From Kordiimonadaceae bacterium (GTDB lineage Bacteria > Pseudomonadota > Alphaproteobacteria > Sphingomonadales > Emcibacteraceae), in assembly GCA_018699075.1 (NCBI GenBank), contig JABIPV010000263.1:1-34335 (forward strand): 34,335 nt of DNA, given 5' to 3'. Below the pieces are notes generated by a model. That model had not been told where the DNA came from, did not search any database, and worked only from the letters and a program-made list of their open reading frames with translations. Below are positions 17,136 through 25,535 of this stretch, one piece after another (the stretch's first letter is position 1; each line of letters starts with the position of its first letter). The translations under genes and the position numbers were made by a program.

Positions 17136-17219
17136 ACTCGGTACTTCTCACATTGATCATATACTGCTATAGCTTTTATTTCTAATAACCAAGACATAAA
17201 ATGACGGCAGAAAATTCAA

Positions 17220-17879
17220 GTGAGTGAAGCACAAAATATTTCATCAAATAATCTTTCGGTAATTCGGGGTGACAGACCTGTTTTTGAAGATTTAAATTTT
17301 TACGTTCGCCGGGGGCAACTCTTAAAACTCATTGGTCCAAATGGTTCTGGAAAATCGACACTACTAAAAACCATTGCCGGATTAATTGATCCCGAAAAAG
17401 GTGAAATAAATAGTGGTGAGAATTTAATTACGGGGGATCATGATTGGATCGCACGAAATATTTGCTATTTAGGGCATAAGAACGCCTTGAAAAAAGAATT
17501 CACTGTTCTTGAAAATATAGAATTTTGGGCAAATCTTTGGGGTATGCCGGATAAAATTAAACCGTCGATTATTCAAATGGGTATTGAATTTCTTATGGAC
17601 ACCCCTGTTAGGTATTTATCATCTGGTCAAACCAGGCGCACGGCAGTAGCGCGGTCTTTATGCCATCCTGGATCTATTTGGTTGCTTGATGAACCAACCG
17701 TGGGCTTAGATGATCAGGGCCTCAGTTATCTATCAGGCTCCATGAAAAACCATCTAGATATAGGCGGCATTATTATCTGTGCGACACATGTGGATTTAGG
17801 TATAGATGAAAGTATGATTAAAATTTTGGACCTTGCCGATTTCACTTCTACATCTTCATTGCATATGGAAGGGTGGTAA
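17220..17879 (+). CDS. ccmA: Heme exporter ATP-binding protein CcmA
   Basis: CcmA is the ATPase of the CcmABCD complex that frees holo-CcmE from CcmC during cytochrome c maturation. The 219-residue cytosolic protein has Walker A (GPNGSGKST), the CcmA-typical CYLGHKNALKKEFTVLENI stretch, signature LSSGQTRR, Walker B (IWLLDEPTVGL) and the THVDLG H-loop. The only in-frame start is GTG at 17220, with a poor ribosome site. Upstream, ATG 17201 opens an eight-codon frame that ends at 17227 inside ccmA; a tandem GTGA duplication at 17220-17227 separates that start from the ccmA frame. ccmB follows with a TAATG overlap. Confidence 0.95.
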   Translation: MSEAQNISSNNLSVIRGDRPVFEDLNFYVRRGQLLKLIGPNGSGKSTLLKTIAGLIDPEKGEINSGENLITGDHDWIARNICYLGHKNALKKEFTVLENIEFWANLWGMPDKIKPSIIQMGIEFLMDTPVRYLSSGQTRRTAVARSLCHPGSIWLLDEPTVGLDDQGLSYLSGSMKNHLDIGGIIICATHVDLGIDESMIKILDLADFTSTSSLHMEGW

Positions 17880-18547
17880 TGAAAAATATCTTTTTTGCCA
17901 TCTTTAAGCGTGACGTTCATATAGGTTGGTCCCAAGGAAGCACCAGCAGTATGGTCGTGGCTTTCTTTATAATTGTTGTGACTTTATTTCCTCTTGGCAT
18001 AGGTCCCGAACAAAATATGCTGGCGCGCATTGCGGTAGGGGTTATTTGGGTTGCGGCTCTTTTAGCATGTCTTTTGTCGCTTGACCGTATTTTTCAAGCA
18101 GACTTTGAAGACGGATCCCTTGATCAATATGCTCTTAGCCCATTACCTCTTGAACTGATTGTGCTGGCAAAGGCACTGGCTCATTGGGTAACAACCAGTG
18201 TCCCGTTGATTATTATTACACCTTTGCTTGGAATTTTAATGAATATGGATGATGATGCCTTTATGCCGCTGATTTATACTATGCTGATCGGCACGCCGGC
18301 TTTATCTTTAATAGGCACTATAGGATCTTCACTCACGGTTTCATTGCGTCGCGGGGGAGTGTTGCTCTCTCTTCTTATATTACCGCTTTATGTACCGGTA
18401 CTTATATTTGGTGTGATGTCCGTTGATACGTTGATACTGGATATGGGTGGTAATGCCCCTTTTCTTTTCTTAGGTGCATTCACACTGTTTAGTTTAGCAA
18501 TAACCCCTTGGGCATCAGCAGCAGCAATTAGGCTAGCACTGGATTAA
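17879..18547 (+). CDS. ccmB: Heme exporter protein CcmB
   Basis: CcmB is the membrane permease subunit of the CcmAB(C) ABC complex in the inner membrane. The 222-residue product shows six hydrophobic segments and the family landmarks FKRDVHIGWSQG at the N-terminus, LLSLDRIFQADFEDGSLDQ before the third span, and SLRRGGVLLSLLILPLYVPVLIFG in the middle. I start at the ATG at 17879, whose A is the last base of the ccmA stop (TAATG), rather than the GTG two codons earlier. The ccm run breaks after this gene: the next plus-strand ccm gene begins nearly 500 bp later, beyond an antisense gene. Confidence 0.96.
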   Translation: MKNIFFAIFKRDVHIGWSQGSTSSMVVAFFIIVVTLFPLGIGPEQNMLARIAVGVIWVAALLACLLSLDRIFQADFEDGSLDQYALSPLPLELIVLAKALAHWVTTSVPLIIITPLLGILMNMDDDAFMPLIYTMLIGTPALSLIGTIGSSLTVSLRRGGVLLSLLILPLYVPVLIFGVMSVDTLILDMGGNAPFLFLGAFTLFSLAITPWASAAAIRLALD

Positions 18548-18611
18548 TTCATACCTTTTAATTAATCCCCAAACATGATCAATGCCTATATCGAAAAAAT
18601 AGAATAATAAT

Positions 18612-18896
18612 CTATTCCGCTAAATTGGTCGGGTCCGTATCATCAATAACTTTTTTTAAGAAACGGGGCATATACGGGTGCATACGCTGTAATTGACGAC
18701 CAAGAATGGGGAGTTTGCGGCGAAATTTTTGCGCCTTGGTTTTAACCCAATGGCTTTCAGAAATGAGTATACTAAGACCGATAAGGGCGACAATTTGACC
18801 AATAGGAACTGGAACTGGCGCAGTAATGATGCCGACGACTAACATGATCGTTCCGATTGTAAGCTTTAAAGGTTTTTTAATTATCTGCCAGGCCAT
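18612..18896 (-). CDS. PGPGW-type small transmembrane protein
   Basis: A 94-residue protein with a membrane segment or hairpin at about residues 10-50 and a basic C-terminal half (KTKAQKFRRKLP, then a RFLKKVIDD tail). The turn VPVPIGQIVALIGLSILISESHWVK aligns in pattern with the putative transmembrane PGPGW family, in which a Pro-Gly-Pro-Gly turn precedes a Leu-Gly-rich helix and a Glu-Ser/Ser-Trp-x-Arg/Lys end; here PVPIG replaces PGPG. The function of the family is unknown. The gene lies antisense between ccmB and ccmC, 64 bp from the end of ccmB and 143 bp before the start of ccmC, so it interrupts the ccm operon. Confidence 0.7.
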   Translation of the reverse strand: MAWQIIKKPLKLTIGTIMLVVGIITAPVPVPIGQIVALIGLSILISESHWVKTKAQKFRRKLPILGRQLQRMHPYMPRFLKKVIDDTDPTNLAE

Positions 18897-19039
18897 TATA
18901 CTGCTATTTTTATCCGTTAACTATTTTAATAAGTATAGATAACAAAAGTTAATTAAATAACAAGGTGAAAATAGGGCATAGATGACGATTTTTTTCACTA
19001 TTTCTTGATTATGGGCGATGAAAAGGATAGATCAGACCT

Positions 19040-19792
19040 ATGCATAAGTTTGCCAACCCAGCCCGTTTTTTACGGATTAGCAGAATGATAACGCCGTGGT
19101 TCTTTATATTGACCGCCGTGTTGCTTGTTGTTGGGCTATATTGGGGGCTATTCATTGCCCCTGAAGATTATCAAATGGGCAGCGCTTATAGGATTATATT
19201 TGTTCATGTACCCGCATCTTATATGTCGATGTTTTGCTATGGCTTTATGGCAGTGGCTAGTCTTGTCGGTATAATTTGGAAGCATCCGCTTGCGGATCAA
19301 TCCGCGCGTGCGGCGGCACCCATTGGTGCGGTATTTACAGCACTTGCCTTATTTACTGGTAGCTTATGGGGCAAACCCATGTGGGGGACATATTGGATTT
19401 GGGATGCGCGTCTTACGTCGGAACTTGTGCTTCTCTTTTTATATTTTGGTTATATGGCCGTTTGGGAGGCCGTTGATGATCGCGTTAAAGCAGCGCGAAT
19501 CGCCGCAATTGTGGCAATGGTTGGCGCGGTAAACATTCCGATCATTAAATTCTCCGTTGATTGGTGGAATACATTACATCAACCAGCAAGCATTATGAAA
19601 TCCGGCGGGGCAAGTATTCATCCGGACATGTTATGGCCACTTCTTATATCTATACTTGCGTTTAACTTATATTTTGTAACTGTGGTATTATGGCGTATTC
19701 AAAGCTTAATCCTACGCCGTCAAATTCGCGGCCTACAAATGCGCATCGTCGAAGGACGGCAAAATGTTGAAGGACAAAATCATCATGGGTGA
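19040..19792 (+). CDS. ccmC: Heme exporter/chaperone loading protein CcmC
   Basis: CcmC is the integral membrane protein that binds heme and hands it to CcmE. The 250 residues form six membrane spans. The periplasmic tryptophan-rich WWD motif is intact (WGTYWIWDARLTSEL, about residues 116-130), and the two heme-ligating histidines are in FVHVPASYMS (about residue 56) and WWNTLHQPAS (about residue 180). The ATG at 19040 has AAAGGAT upstream at slightly long spacing. The 143 bp before it, shared with the antisense PGPGW gene, must hold its promoter if the ccmC-I run is transcribed separately from ccmAB. It overlaps ccmD by 8 bp. Confidence 0.97.
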   Translation: MHKFANPARFLRISRMITPWFFILTAVLLVVGLYWGLFIAPEDYQMGSAYRIIFVHVPASYMSMFCYGFMAVASLVGIIWKHPLADQSARAAAPIGAVFTALALFTGSLWGKPMWGTYWIWDARLTSELVLLFLYFGYMAVWEAVDDRVKAARIAAIVAMVGAVNIPIIKFSVDWWNTLHQPASIMKSGGASIHPDMLWPLLISILAFNLYFVTVVLWRIQSLILRRQIRGLQMRIVEGRQNVEGQNHHG

Positions 19793-19940
19793 ATATGCAG
19801 TTTTTGTTTGGTCGTGCTATGGTGCTGTTATTGTGTTAATGACGGCTCTCGCTTTTATTAGCTGGAAAAATAAAAAAACAGATGAAAAGAAACTAAATGC
19901 TTTATCAAAGCAATTAGAAGAAATGAATAAGCAGGATTAA
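19785..19940 (+). CDS. ccmD: Heme exporter protein CcmD
   Basis: A 51-residue single-span protein (MGEYAVFVWSCYGAV, hydrophobic to about residue 29, then a Lys/Glu-rich cytosolic tail). The short N-terminus followed by one helix with a conserved Tyr near its start and a charged coiled tail is the CcmD pattern; CcmD stabilises CcmC and CcmE contact and is needed to release holo-CcmE. The ATG at 19785 lies within the last codons of ccmC (8 bp overlap) behind an AGGA element at 19771; an in-frame ATG at 19764 is possible but would deepen the overlap. ccmE starts 6 bp after its stop. Position between ccmC and ccmE makes the call secure despite its size. Confidence 0.9.
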   Translation: MGEYAVFVWSCYGAVIVLMTALAFISWKNKKTDEKKLNALSKQLEEMNKQD

Positions 19941-19946
19941 TTTGTA

Positions 19947-20426
19947 ATGGCATCAAATGTAAATACACGGGCGAGCAAGCGTAAAAAGAAAAGATTATAT
20001 TTAGTTCTTACGTCCATGAGCATCGTGGTACTCGCTGTAGGACTTGTTCTTACGGCCCTCGAAGATAGTATTAGTTTATTCCTTGATCCTTCTGAGCTGG
20101 TAGAAAGAAATATTCCTGAAGGGCAACATATTCGTCTTGGTGGCCTTGTGGTAGAAGATAGTTTCAAAAAAGATCAAGATGGGCTTACTTATTATTTTGA
20201 TGTTACTGACGGTGCAGAAACTGTCAGCGTGACATATAAAGGATCACTACCGGACTTATTTCGCGAAGGACAAGGTGTGGTGCTGGAAGGTGAAACCAGT
20301 AATTCTGGTCTTTTCCATGCTACGGAAGTTCTTGCTAAGCATGATGAAAATTATATGCCAAAAGAAGTCATGGATAGTTTGAAAAAACGTGGCGTTTATA
20401 GAGAAGTAGAAGAAGAAAGCATATGA
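19947..20426 (+). CDS. ccmE: Cytochrome c maturation heme chaperone CcmE
   Basis: CcmE is the periplasmic, membrane-anchored chaperone that carries covalently bound heme. The 159-residue protein has a basic cytosolic start (ASKRKKKRLY), one membrane anchor (about residues 18-38), and the OB-fold domain with the FLDPSEL and GQHIRLGGLVVEDS strands. The covalent heme-binding histidine is present in AKHDENYMP near residue 130, with the downstream tyrosine that serves as axial ligand. It starts 6 bp after ccmD and overlaps ccmF by four bases (ATGA), so translation is coupled. Confidence 0.97.
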   Translation: MASNVNTRASKRKKKRLYLVLTSMSIVVLAVGLVLTALEDSISLFLDPSELVERNIPEGQHIRLGGLVVEDSFKKDQDGLTYYFDVTDGAETVSVTYKGSLPDLFREGQGVVLEGETSNSGLFHATEVLAKHDENYMPKEVMDSLKKRGVYREVEEESI

Positions 20427-22381
20427 TCGTTGAAATAGGGCATTATGCGCTTATTCTCGCATGCCTACTCTCATTCATTCAGGGAACTTTCCCGCTATAT
20501 GGTGCCCTAAATAATCGAGGCCGTTTAATGGCTTTATCAAGTCCTGCGGCATACGGTCAACTTTTCTTTGTGACTATTGCATTTGCGTCTCTTATGTATG
20601 CCTTCGTGGTATCTGATTTTTCTGTGGCAAATGTGGCGCGCAATTCCCATACTTTAAAACCAATGCTATATAAAGTATCCGCCGTCTGGGGAAATCATGA
20701 GGGCTCGATATTATTTTGGGCGCTTATACTTGCGCTTTATGGGGCAATGGTCGCATTCTTCGGTCGAAATTTACCCAAAACACTTCATGTAAGAGTACTC
20801 GCTATTCAGGCTCTTGTGGGGCTTGGTTTTTATTTATTTTTGCTTTTAACATCAAACCCGTTTGAACGTGTTTATCCGTTTCCTATGGAAGGGAACGGGC
20901 TTAATCCATTACTGCAAGACCCGGGTTTGGCGTTTCATCCACCACTTTTATATATGGGATATGTCGGCCTATCCGTGACATTTTCATTTGCGGTTGGCGC
21001 CCTGATTGAAGGACGGGTTGACGCGGCTTGGGCCCGTTGGGTACGCCCCTGGACATTACTTGCGTGGTGTTTTCTAACCGCTGGTATTACACTTGGTTCT
21101 TGGTGGGCATATTATGAACTTGGCTGGGGTGGCTGGTGGTTCTGGGACCCGGTTGAAAATGCGTCCTTTATGCCGTGGCTAGTGGCGACGGCACTTCTTC
21201 ATTCTGCGATTGTGGTGGAAAAACGCGATACATTAAAAAGCTGGACTATATTGTTGGCGATTATTGCCTTCTCATTCAGTTTACTTGGTACATTCATTGT
21301 CAGGAGCGGCGTCCTTACTTCAGTACATGCATTTGCCACTGATCCTGAACGTGGCGTGTTTATTTTAATGTTTTTGTTCATTGTTATTGGCGGCAGTTTA
21401 TTATTATTTGCTCTTCGTGCTGATAAGTTAACCCCGGGGGGACTTTTTGCCCCGATCAGCCGCGAAAGTATGCTTGTTATAAATAATTTACTTCTTTCGG
21501 TTGCCGCATTGGTTGTTCTTTTTGGCACGCTTTATCCGCTTCTTCGTGATGCACTTACGGGCGATAAAATTACCGTTGGTCCGCCGTTTTTTAATATTGC
21601 TTTTGGTCTATTGATGATACCCCTTATCTTGGTTATGGGGCTGGGACCTTCGACAAATTGGAAGCGTGCTGATTTAAAAGGGCTTTCATCAAGATTAAGT
21701 TTTGTTTTTGCGGCGTCTGTGGTTGTTGCTCTTGCTTTATTCTATATTACGTCGGGCAATGATATTATGGCGGCAGTATGGCTTGGACTTGGTATATGGC
21801 TGCTATTTTCCACGATATTTGAATGGGCAGAGCGAATTAAATTATTCAAAGCAGGGTCACTCAAGCGCATGGGCCGTCAGCCGCGGGCATCCGTTGGCAT
21901 GACCTTAGGTCATTTGGGCCTTGCACTTGCAGTAATTGGTATGGCGGGTACGTCTTATTGGAATACAGAATACCAGGGTATTATGTCCCATGGTGATACA
22001 GTATCTATCAGTGGATATGATCTGACCTTAAAAGATACAGACGGTATCATCGGCCCAAACTATAGCGCCGTTAGAGCTACATTTGATGTAAGTAAAGATG
22101 GCATTTCATTGGCACCATTAAGTCCTGAAGCACGGGTTTATTTAACACCACCTATGCCAACAACAGAAGCCGCTATCCTTAGTACCTTAAGGGGTGATTT
22201 GTTTGTAGTGATTGGTGAGGCCAATAGCGAAGAATATGATAAATGGGCTGTACGCCTTTATTATAAGCCTCTGCAACTCTGGCTCTGGCTTGGGGTTGCG
22301 GTTATGGTTCTTGGTGGGCTTATTTCTTTAAGTGATCGACGCTTTAGAATGGGATCACCGAAGGGGGCGAGGAAAGCTTAA
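20423..22381 (+). CDS. ccmF: Heme lyase subunit CcmF
   Basis: CcmF is the large membrane subunit of the heme lyase that joins heme to apocytochrome CXXCH motifs. The 652 residues fit the family and form well over ten membrane spans. Landmarks: SAVWGNHEGSILFWALIL, NPLLQDPGLAFHPPLLYMGY with heme-associated His, the WWD motif (LGWGGWWFWDPVENASFMPW, about residues 230-250), LGTFIVRSGVLTSVHAFA, and the large periplasmic C-terminal domain (residues about 505-615) ending with a last span and a basic tail. The start overlaps ccmE (ATGA), and ccmG starts on the very next base after its stop. Confidence 0.98.
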   Translation: MIVEIGHYALILACLLSFIQGTFPLYGALNNRGRLMALSSPAAYGQLFFVTIAFASLMYAFVVSDFSVANVARNSHTLKPMLYKVSAVWGNHEGSILFWALILALYGAMVAFFGRNLPKTLHVRVLAIQALVGLGFYLFLLLTSNPFERVYPFPMEGNGLNPLLQDPGLAFHPPLLYMGYVGLSVTFSFAVGALIEGRVDAAWARWVRPWTLLAWCFLTAGITLGSWWAYYELGWGGWWFWDPVENASFMPWLVATALLHSAIVVEKRDTLKSWTILLAIIAFSFSLLGTFIVRSGVLTSVHAFATDPERGVFILMFLFIVIGGSLLLFALRADKLTPGGLFAPISRESMLVINNLLLSVAALVVLFGTLYPLLRDALTGDKITVGPPFFNIAFGLLMIPLILVMGLGPSTNWKRADLKGLSSRLSFVFAASVVVALALFYITSGNDIMAAVWLGLGIWLLFSTIFEWAERIKLFKAGSLKRMGRQPRASVGMTLGHLGLALAVIGMAGTSYWNTEYQGIMSHGDTVSISGYDLTLKDTDGIIGPNYSAVRATFDVSKDGISLAPLSPEARVYLTPPMPTTEAAILSTLRGDLFVVIGEANSEEYDKWAVRLYYKPLQLWLWLGVAVMVLGGLISLSDRRFRMGSPKGARKA

Positions 22382-22909
22382 ATGTGGATTAAAAAATTTA
22401 TACCTTTTTTGATTTTTTGTGTCATATCTCTCGCGCTATATGTGGGACTTAATTTGAACCCGGGCATCATTCCATCAGCACTTATTAATAAACCTATTCC
22501 TGAATTTTCACTGCCAGTTGTGGGTGGTGAAGAAGTAGGCTTTTCATCAGCAGACCTTATCGCCGAAGACGAAGTTGTGTTGGTGAATTTTTTCGCTTCA
22601 TGGTGCGCGCCTTGCTATGTGGAACACCCATATCTGATGAAATTAAAAGAGCGCGGCTATAAAATATATGGTGTTAGCTATAAAGATAAAGCAAGAGCCA
22701 CCAATAAATTCATTACCACTCAAGGCGATCCTTATTATAAAATTGCCGCCGACGAAGATGGCCGGGTTGCGATTGATTGGGGCTGGTCTGGCGTGCCAGA
22801 AACATACATTATTAAAAATGGTGTCATAAAGTATAAGCACGTCGGTCCGATTCATGAGATGGAATTCGAAGACAAAATCATGTCGATTATTGAAAGTATT
22901 GATCAATGA
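22382..22909 (+). CDS. ccmG: Thiol:disulfide interchange protein CcmG/DsbE
   Basis: CcmG is the periplasmic, membrane-tethered thioredoxin that keeps apocytochrome cysteines reduced for heme attachment. The 175-residue protein has an N-terminal anchor (about residues 5-22), the PEFSLPVVGG entry strand, the active site FFASWCAPCYVEHP (about residues 68-81), the YGVSYKD segment and the cis-Pro motif WSGVPETYII with the acidic residue typical of CcmG. The family's GxGVxxAPETF-like groove is recognisable. It abuts ccmF with no gap and overlaps ccmH by four bases (ATGA). Confidence 0.96.
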   Translation: MWIKKFIPFLIFCVISLALYVGLNLNPGIIPSALINKPIPEFSLPVVGGEEVGFSSADLIAEDEVVLVNFFASWCAPCYVEHPYLMKLKERGYKIYGVSYKDKARATNKFITTQGDPYYKIAADEDGRVAIDWGWSGVPETYIIKNGVIKYKHVGPIHEMEFEDKIMSIIESIDQ

Positions 22910-23373
22910 GAATGTTTGCAGCTTTCATAATTTGGCTCATGATGAGTTTTTCAGTACTCGCGGTAGGTGTTGATGAGGTTCGCCTATCAGATCCTGCGGA
23001 AGAAGCACGTGCTCAAAACATAATGAAGCAGTTACGCTGCCTTGTCTGTCAAAACCAATCGATCGTTGATAGTGATGCGGGACTTGCCAAAGATTTACGC
23101 ATCATCGTGCGCGAACGCGTCATAGAAGGCGATGATGATCAACAGGTCCTAACTTATATGACCAGTCGTTATGGCGATTGGGTCCTTTTGAAGCCACCCT
23201 TTGACGGCGCGACTATTGTGTTGTGGTTATCTCCCTTTCTTTTGCTGATGATAGGGTTTTTTGTCATTTATAAAAACCAAACGGCGCGAAAAACGACTGG
23301 GAACTCTGTACCATTATCTGCTGAAGAAAAGAAGCGACTGAAAAGCCTTCTCAAGGATAAGGGAAATAAATAA
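22906..23373 (+). CDS. ccmH: Cytochrome c maturation protein CcmH (CcmL-type, N-terminal domain)
   Basis: CcmH is the periplasmic-facing thiol protein that resolves mixed disulfides with apocytochrome c. The 155 residues start with a signal peptide (MRMFAAFIIWLMMSFSVLA), then the redox motif LRCLVCQNQSIVDS (Cys near residues 45 and 48), a three-helix domain with RYGDWVLLKPPF, a membrane span (about 103-124) and a short basic cytosolic tail. This corresponds to the N-terminal half of the E. coli CcmH fusion; the TPR half is the separate ccmI gene that follows. It overlaps ccmG (ATGA) and ccmI (TAATG). Confidence 0.96.
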   Translation: MRMFAAFIIWLMMSFSVLAVGVDEVRLSDPAEEARAQNIMKQLRCLVCQNQSIVDSDAGLAKDLRIIVRERVIEGDDDQQVLTYMTSRYGDWVLLKPPFDGATIVLWLSPFLLLMIGFFVIYKNQTARKTTGNSVPLSAEEKKRLKSLLKDKGNK

Positions 23374-24512
23374 TGTATATTGTTGGCCTTATTATTTTAA
23401 GCATTATTGCCATCGCCTTCGTACTCGTTCCTTATTTTAAAGGAAAACAACAAGTAAGAACGGAAGCGCCAGACATTGCCGTATATAAATCACAACTAAA
23501 AGAATTAGACGGTGACGTAGAGCGCGGAATTATAAGTAAAGAAGAAGCCAAAAAATCACGTATTGAAATTGAACGCAGATTATTAAAAGCAGCAGATAAT
23601 ATAAATAATGAAATTATCCTAGAAACACCCAATAATTTTATGGCGGCTTCATTGGTGGTTATAATTTTGTTCTCAACAGGTTTTTATACCGTTATTGGCT
23701 CTCCAGGAATGCCGGATTTTCCCAAAGATAAGATGGCTGAAAAACCTGCCAGCGCTGAAGATGCAGAGCAATTAGCAAAGAATATGGCGCTGATTGAGCA
23801 AGTTAAAGCAAAAATTATTGAAGTTCCTGATGATGCGCGTGGCTGGGTATATTTATCTAATCTTGAACTCAGTGTTGGTAATTTTCAAAATGCTTCTGAA
23901 GCACTTTATAATGCTCATATGATGGAACCGGATAATTTTAATTATCAGCTGATGTATGCGGAAAGTTTGATCATGGCATCAAATGAACGCGTGACACCTG
24001 CGGCAATGGTAATTTTAACCAAAGCACAAAGGTTACTCCCTTCTCATCCGGCGCCAAAATATTACCTGGCCCTTGCTGATTATCAGGCCGGTGATATTGA
24101 AGTGGCACACGGTGAATGGGTTAAAGTACGGGAAAGCCTAGAAGAGGGAAGTCCGTTAACTCAACTATTGGATTTTTGGGTTAATAAAGCGGCAGTTGAT
24201 TTAGGCTTAGCGTCGCAGCAATTGCCGCAAATGCGCGCGCCTTCTATTAGTGCTGAACAAGCCGAAGAAATTCAAAATATGGGTGAGTTCGAGCAGCAAG
24301 AACTCATCAGGCAGATGGTGTTGCAACTGGCGGATAAAATGGAAGAAAATCCGACCAATATCGAAGGATGGTTACGTCTTTCACGGGCCTATATGGTGCT
24401 AGGTCAAAAAGATAATGCCATTGAAGCAATGAAGAGTGCCGTAGCGAATGCCCCACAAGGGCAAAAAGAACTTCTGGAAAAAGAAGTAGAAAAATTAATA
24501 AATTTAGAGTAG
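23373..24512 (+). CDS. ccmI: Cytochrome c maturation TPR protein CcmI
   Basis: CcmI captures apocytochrome c for the heme lyase. The 379-residue product begins with a membrane span (about residues 2-20), a cytosolic loop with the family's YKSQLKELDGDVERGIISKEEA motif, a second span (about 87-107), and a periplasmic region of TPR helices: DDARGWVYLSNLELSVGNFQNASEAL, then repeats near residues 195-260 and a last pair (ENPTNIEGWLRLSRAYMVLGQ) near 325-350. It starts at the A shared with the ccmH stop (TAATG) and is the last ccm gene. A weak hairpin with a T-run follows at 24571-24605. Confidence 0.93.
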   Translation: MYIVGLIILSIIAIAFVLVPYFKGKQQVRTEAPDIAVYKSQLKELDGDVERGIISKEEAKKSRIEIERRLLKAADNINNEIILETPNNFMAASLVVIILFSTGFYTVIGSPGMPDFPKDKMAEKPASAEDAEQLAKNMALIEQVKAKIIEVPDDARGWVYLSNLELSVGNFQNASEALYNAHMMEPDNFNYQLMYAESLIMASNERVTPAAMVILTKAQRLLPSHPAPKYYLALADYQAGDIEVAHGEWVKVRESLEEGSPLTQLLDFWVNKAAVDLGLASQQLPQMRAPSISAEQAEEIQNMGEFEQQELIRQMVLQLADKMEENPTNIEGWLRLSRAYMVLGQKDNAIEAMKSAVANAPQGQKELLEKEVEKLINLE

Positions 24513-24570
24513 AATTGGTTTCTTCGTCACAGAATGGTGACATTTCCAAAAAGGCAGAAGGTCTTATAAC

Positions 24571-24605
24571 CACTTACCATGAGGGTAAGTGTGATAATAT
24601 TTTTT
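24571..24605 (+). terminator. Possible terminator after ccmI
   Basis: CACTTACC (24571-24578) pairs perfectly with GGTAAGTG (24584-24591) around a 5-base loop. A T-run (24600-24605) follows, but eight bases after the stem, which is too far for an ideal intrinsic terminator. It could instead be leader structure for the gene at 24618. Confidence 0.4.
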
Positions 24606-24617
24606 GGAATTAAATAA

Positions 24618-24953
24618 ATGAAAATTGACCAACAACCGCAGAATTTAGTTTCTCTTTCGTCCCTGCTTGATGCATCAAAGCAACAGAAGGCGGAAGACAA
24701 GTCAACGCAGGACACACGTGATGGTCGTCTGGCCACCCGTGAGAGTGAACGCGACCAAGCGATTGAGTTAAACCGTCAAGCGTTAAAGAAAATCCAAAAT
24801 GACATTCGAGTTAAAAGCCTCACTAAGCTAAAAGAAAGCGGCGATCTAGAAGAGCGTGAAAATACAGAATTAAATTTAAGAGAGAGTATTTCAAACGATA
24901 ACGTTCAGCCAGAGTTCAAAAAGTTAGGCCAAGTTGTCGATATTAGAGTTTAA
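24618..24953 (+). CDS. Charged hypothetical protein
   Basis: A 111-residue protein with no signal peptide or membrane span. It is very polar: a short Leu-rich start (QNLVSLSSLLDASKQQK), a Lys/Asp/Arg/Glu-rich middle (RESERDQAIELNRQALKKI), and a final strand-like GQVVDIRV. The middle is likely a coiled or amphipathic helix. Short, Gln/Ser-rich starts of this kind occur in small flagellar or export-chaperone proteins, but no family motif supports that and I make no functional call. The ATG at 24618 follows a GGAAT element. Its stop codon and that of the convergent ispZ overlap within TTAA at 24950-24953. Confidence 0.65.
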   Translation: MKIDQQPQNLVSLSSLLDASKQQKAEDKSTQDTRDGRLATRESERDQAIELNRQALKKIQNDIRVKSLTKLKESGDLEERENTELNLRESISNDNVQPEFKKLGQVVDIRV

Positions 24954-25525
24954 TCTTTTTCTGGTTCTTCGATTTGATGCTTCATCACCATAGGCATTTG
25001 TGTCATCATAAATATGAAACTCAAAGGCATAAATATCCATAGTTTTGCCCAAAGCCACTCTTCGTTGGTAAAATTCCGCCAAACAATTTCATTTAAAATA
25101 GCGCAACCAATAAAATAATAACCAAAATTCCGGCTCATTTTCATCCATGCAATTTGTTCCATCGGCGGAAAGCCAGCTTCCATTAAATTTTTAAGAAGCG
25201 GTTTGCCCCTAGCATAGCCACCAAGCAAGATGATAGAAAATAAGCTATATAAAATAGTTGGTTTTATTTTGATAAATAGTTCGCTTTCAAAATAAATTGT
25301 AAGACCACCGAAGATACCTACAAGGAAAGCTGATACCCACAACATAGTGGCGATTTTTTTTAAGAATATTTTAGAACACACCATAGAAATGGCCATGGCG
25401 ACCATAAATATTTTTGTTGCCGGGATAATACCGCCAGCGCCTGTTTCATCGGCATAATGGCTGTTGGCATAAAAGAAAACAACAAGCGGGCCCATTTCAA
25501 TAAGTAGTTTAATAATTTGCTTCAT
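24950..25525 (-). CDS. ispZ: Inner-membrane septation protein A (YciB/IspZ)
   Basis: A 191-residue protein with about five membrane spans and the conserved family start IIKLLIEMGPLVVFFYAN, the central KPTILYSLFSIILLGGY segment (Lys-Pro-Thr plus helix), LKNLMEAGFPP and, near the C-terminus, NEIVWRNFTNEEWLWAKLWIF. Members of this family affect cell-envelope integrity and septation and interact with the division and elongation machinery in E. coli and Shigella. It follows ftsY by 10 bp on the minus strand, the usual alphaproteobacterial order mtaB-ftsY-ispZ, so the three are very likely one operon. The shared stop region with the gene at 24618 leaves no terminator. Confidence 0.92.
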   Translation of the reverse strand: MKQIIKLLIEMGPLVVFFYANSHYADETGAGGIIPATKIFMVAMAISMVCSKIFLKKIATMLWVSAFLVGIFGGLTIYFESELFIKIKPTILYSLFSIILLGGYARGKPLLKNLMEAGFPPMEQIAWMKMSRNFGYYFIGCAILNEIVWRNFTNEEWLWAKLWIFMPLSFIFMMTQMPMVMKHQIEEPEKD

Positions 25526-25535
25526 AATATACTCT

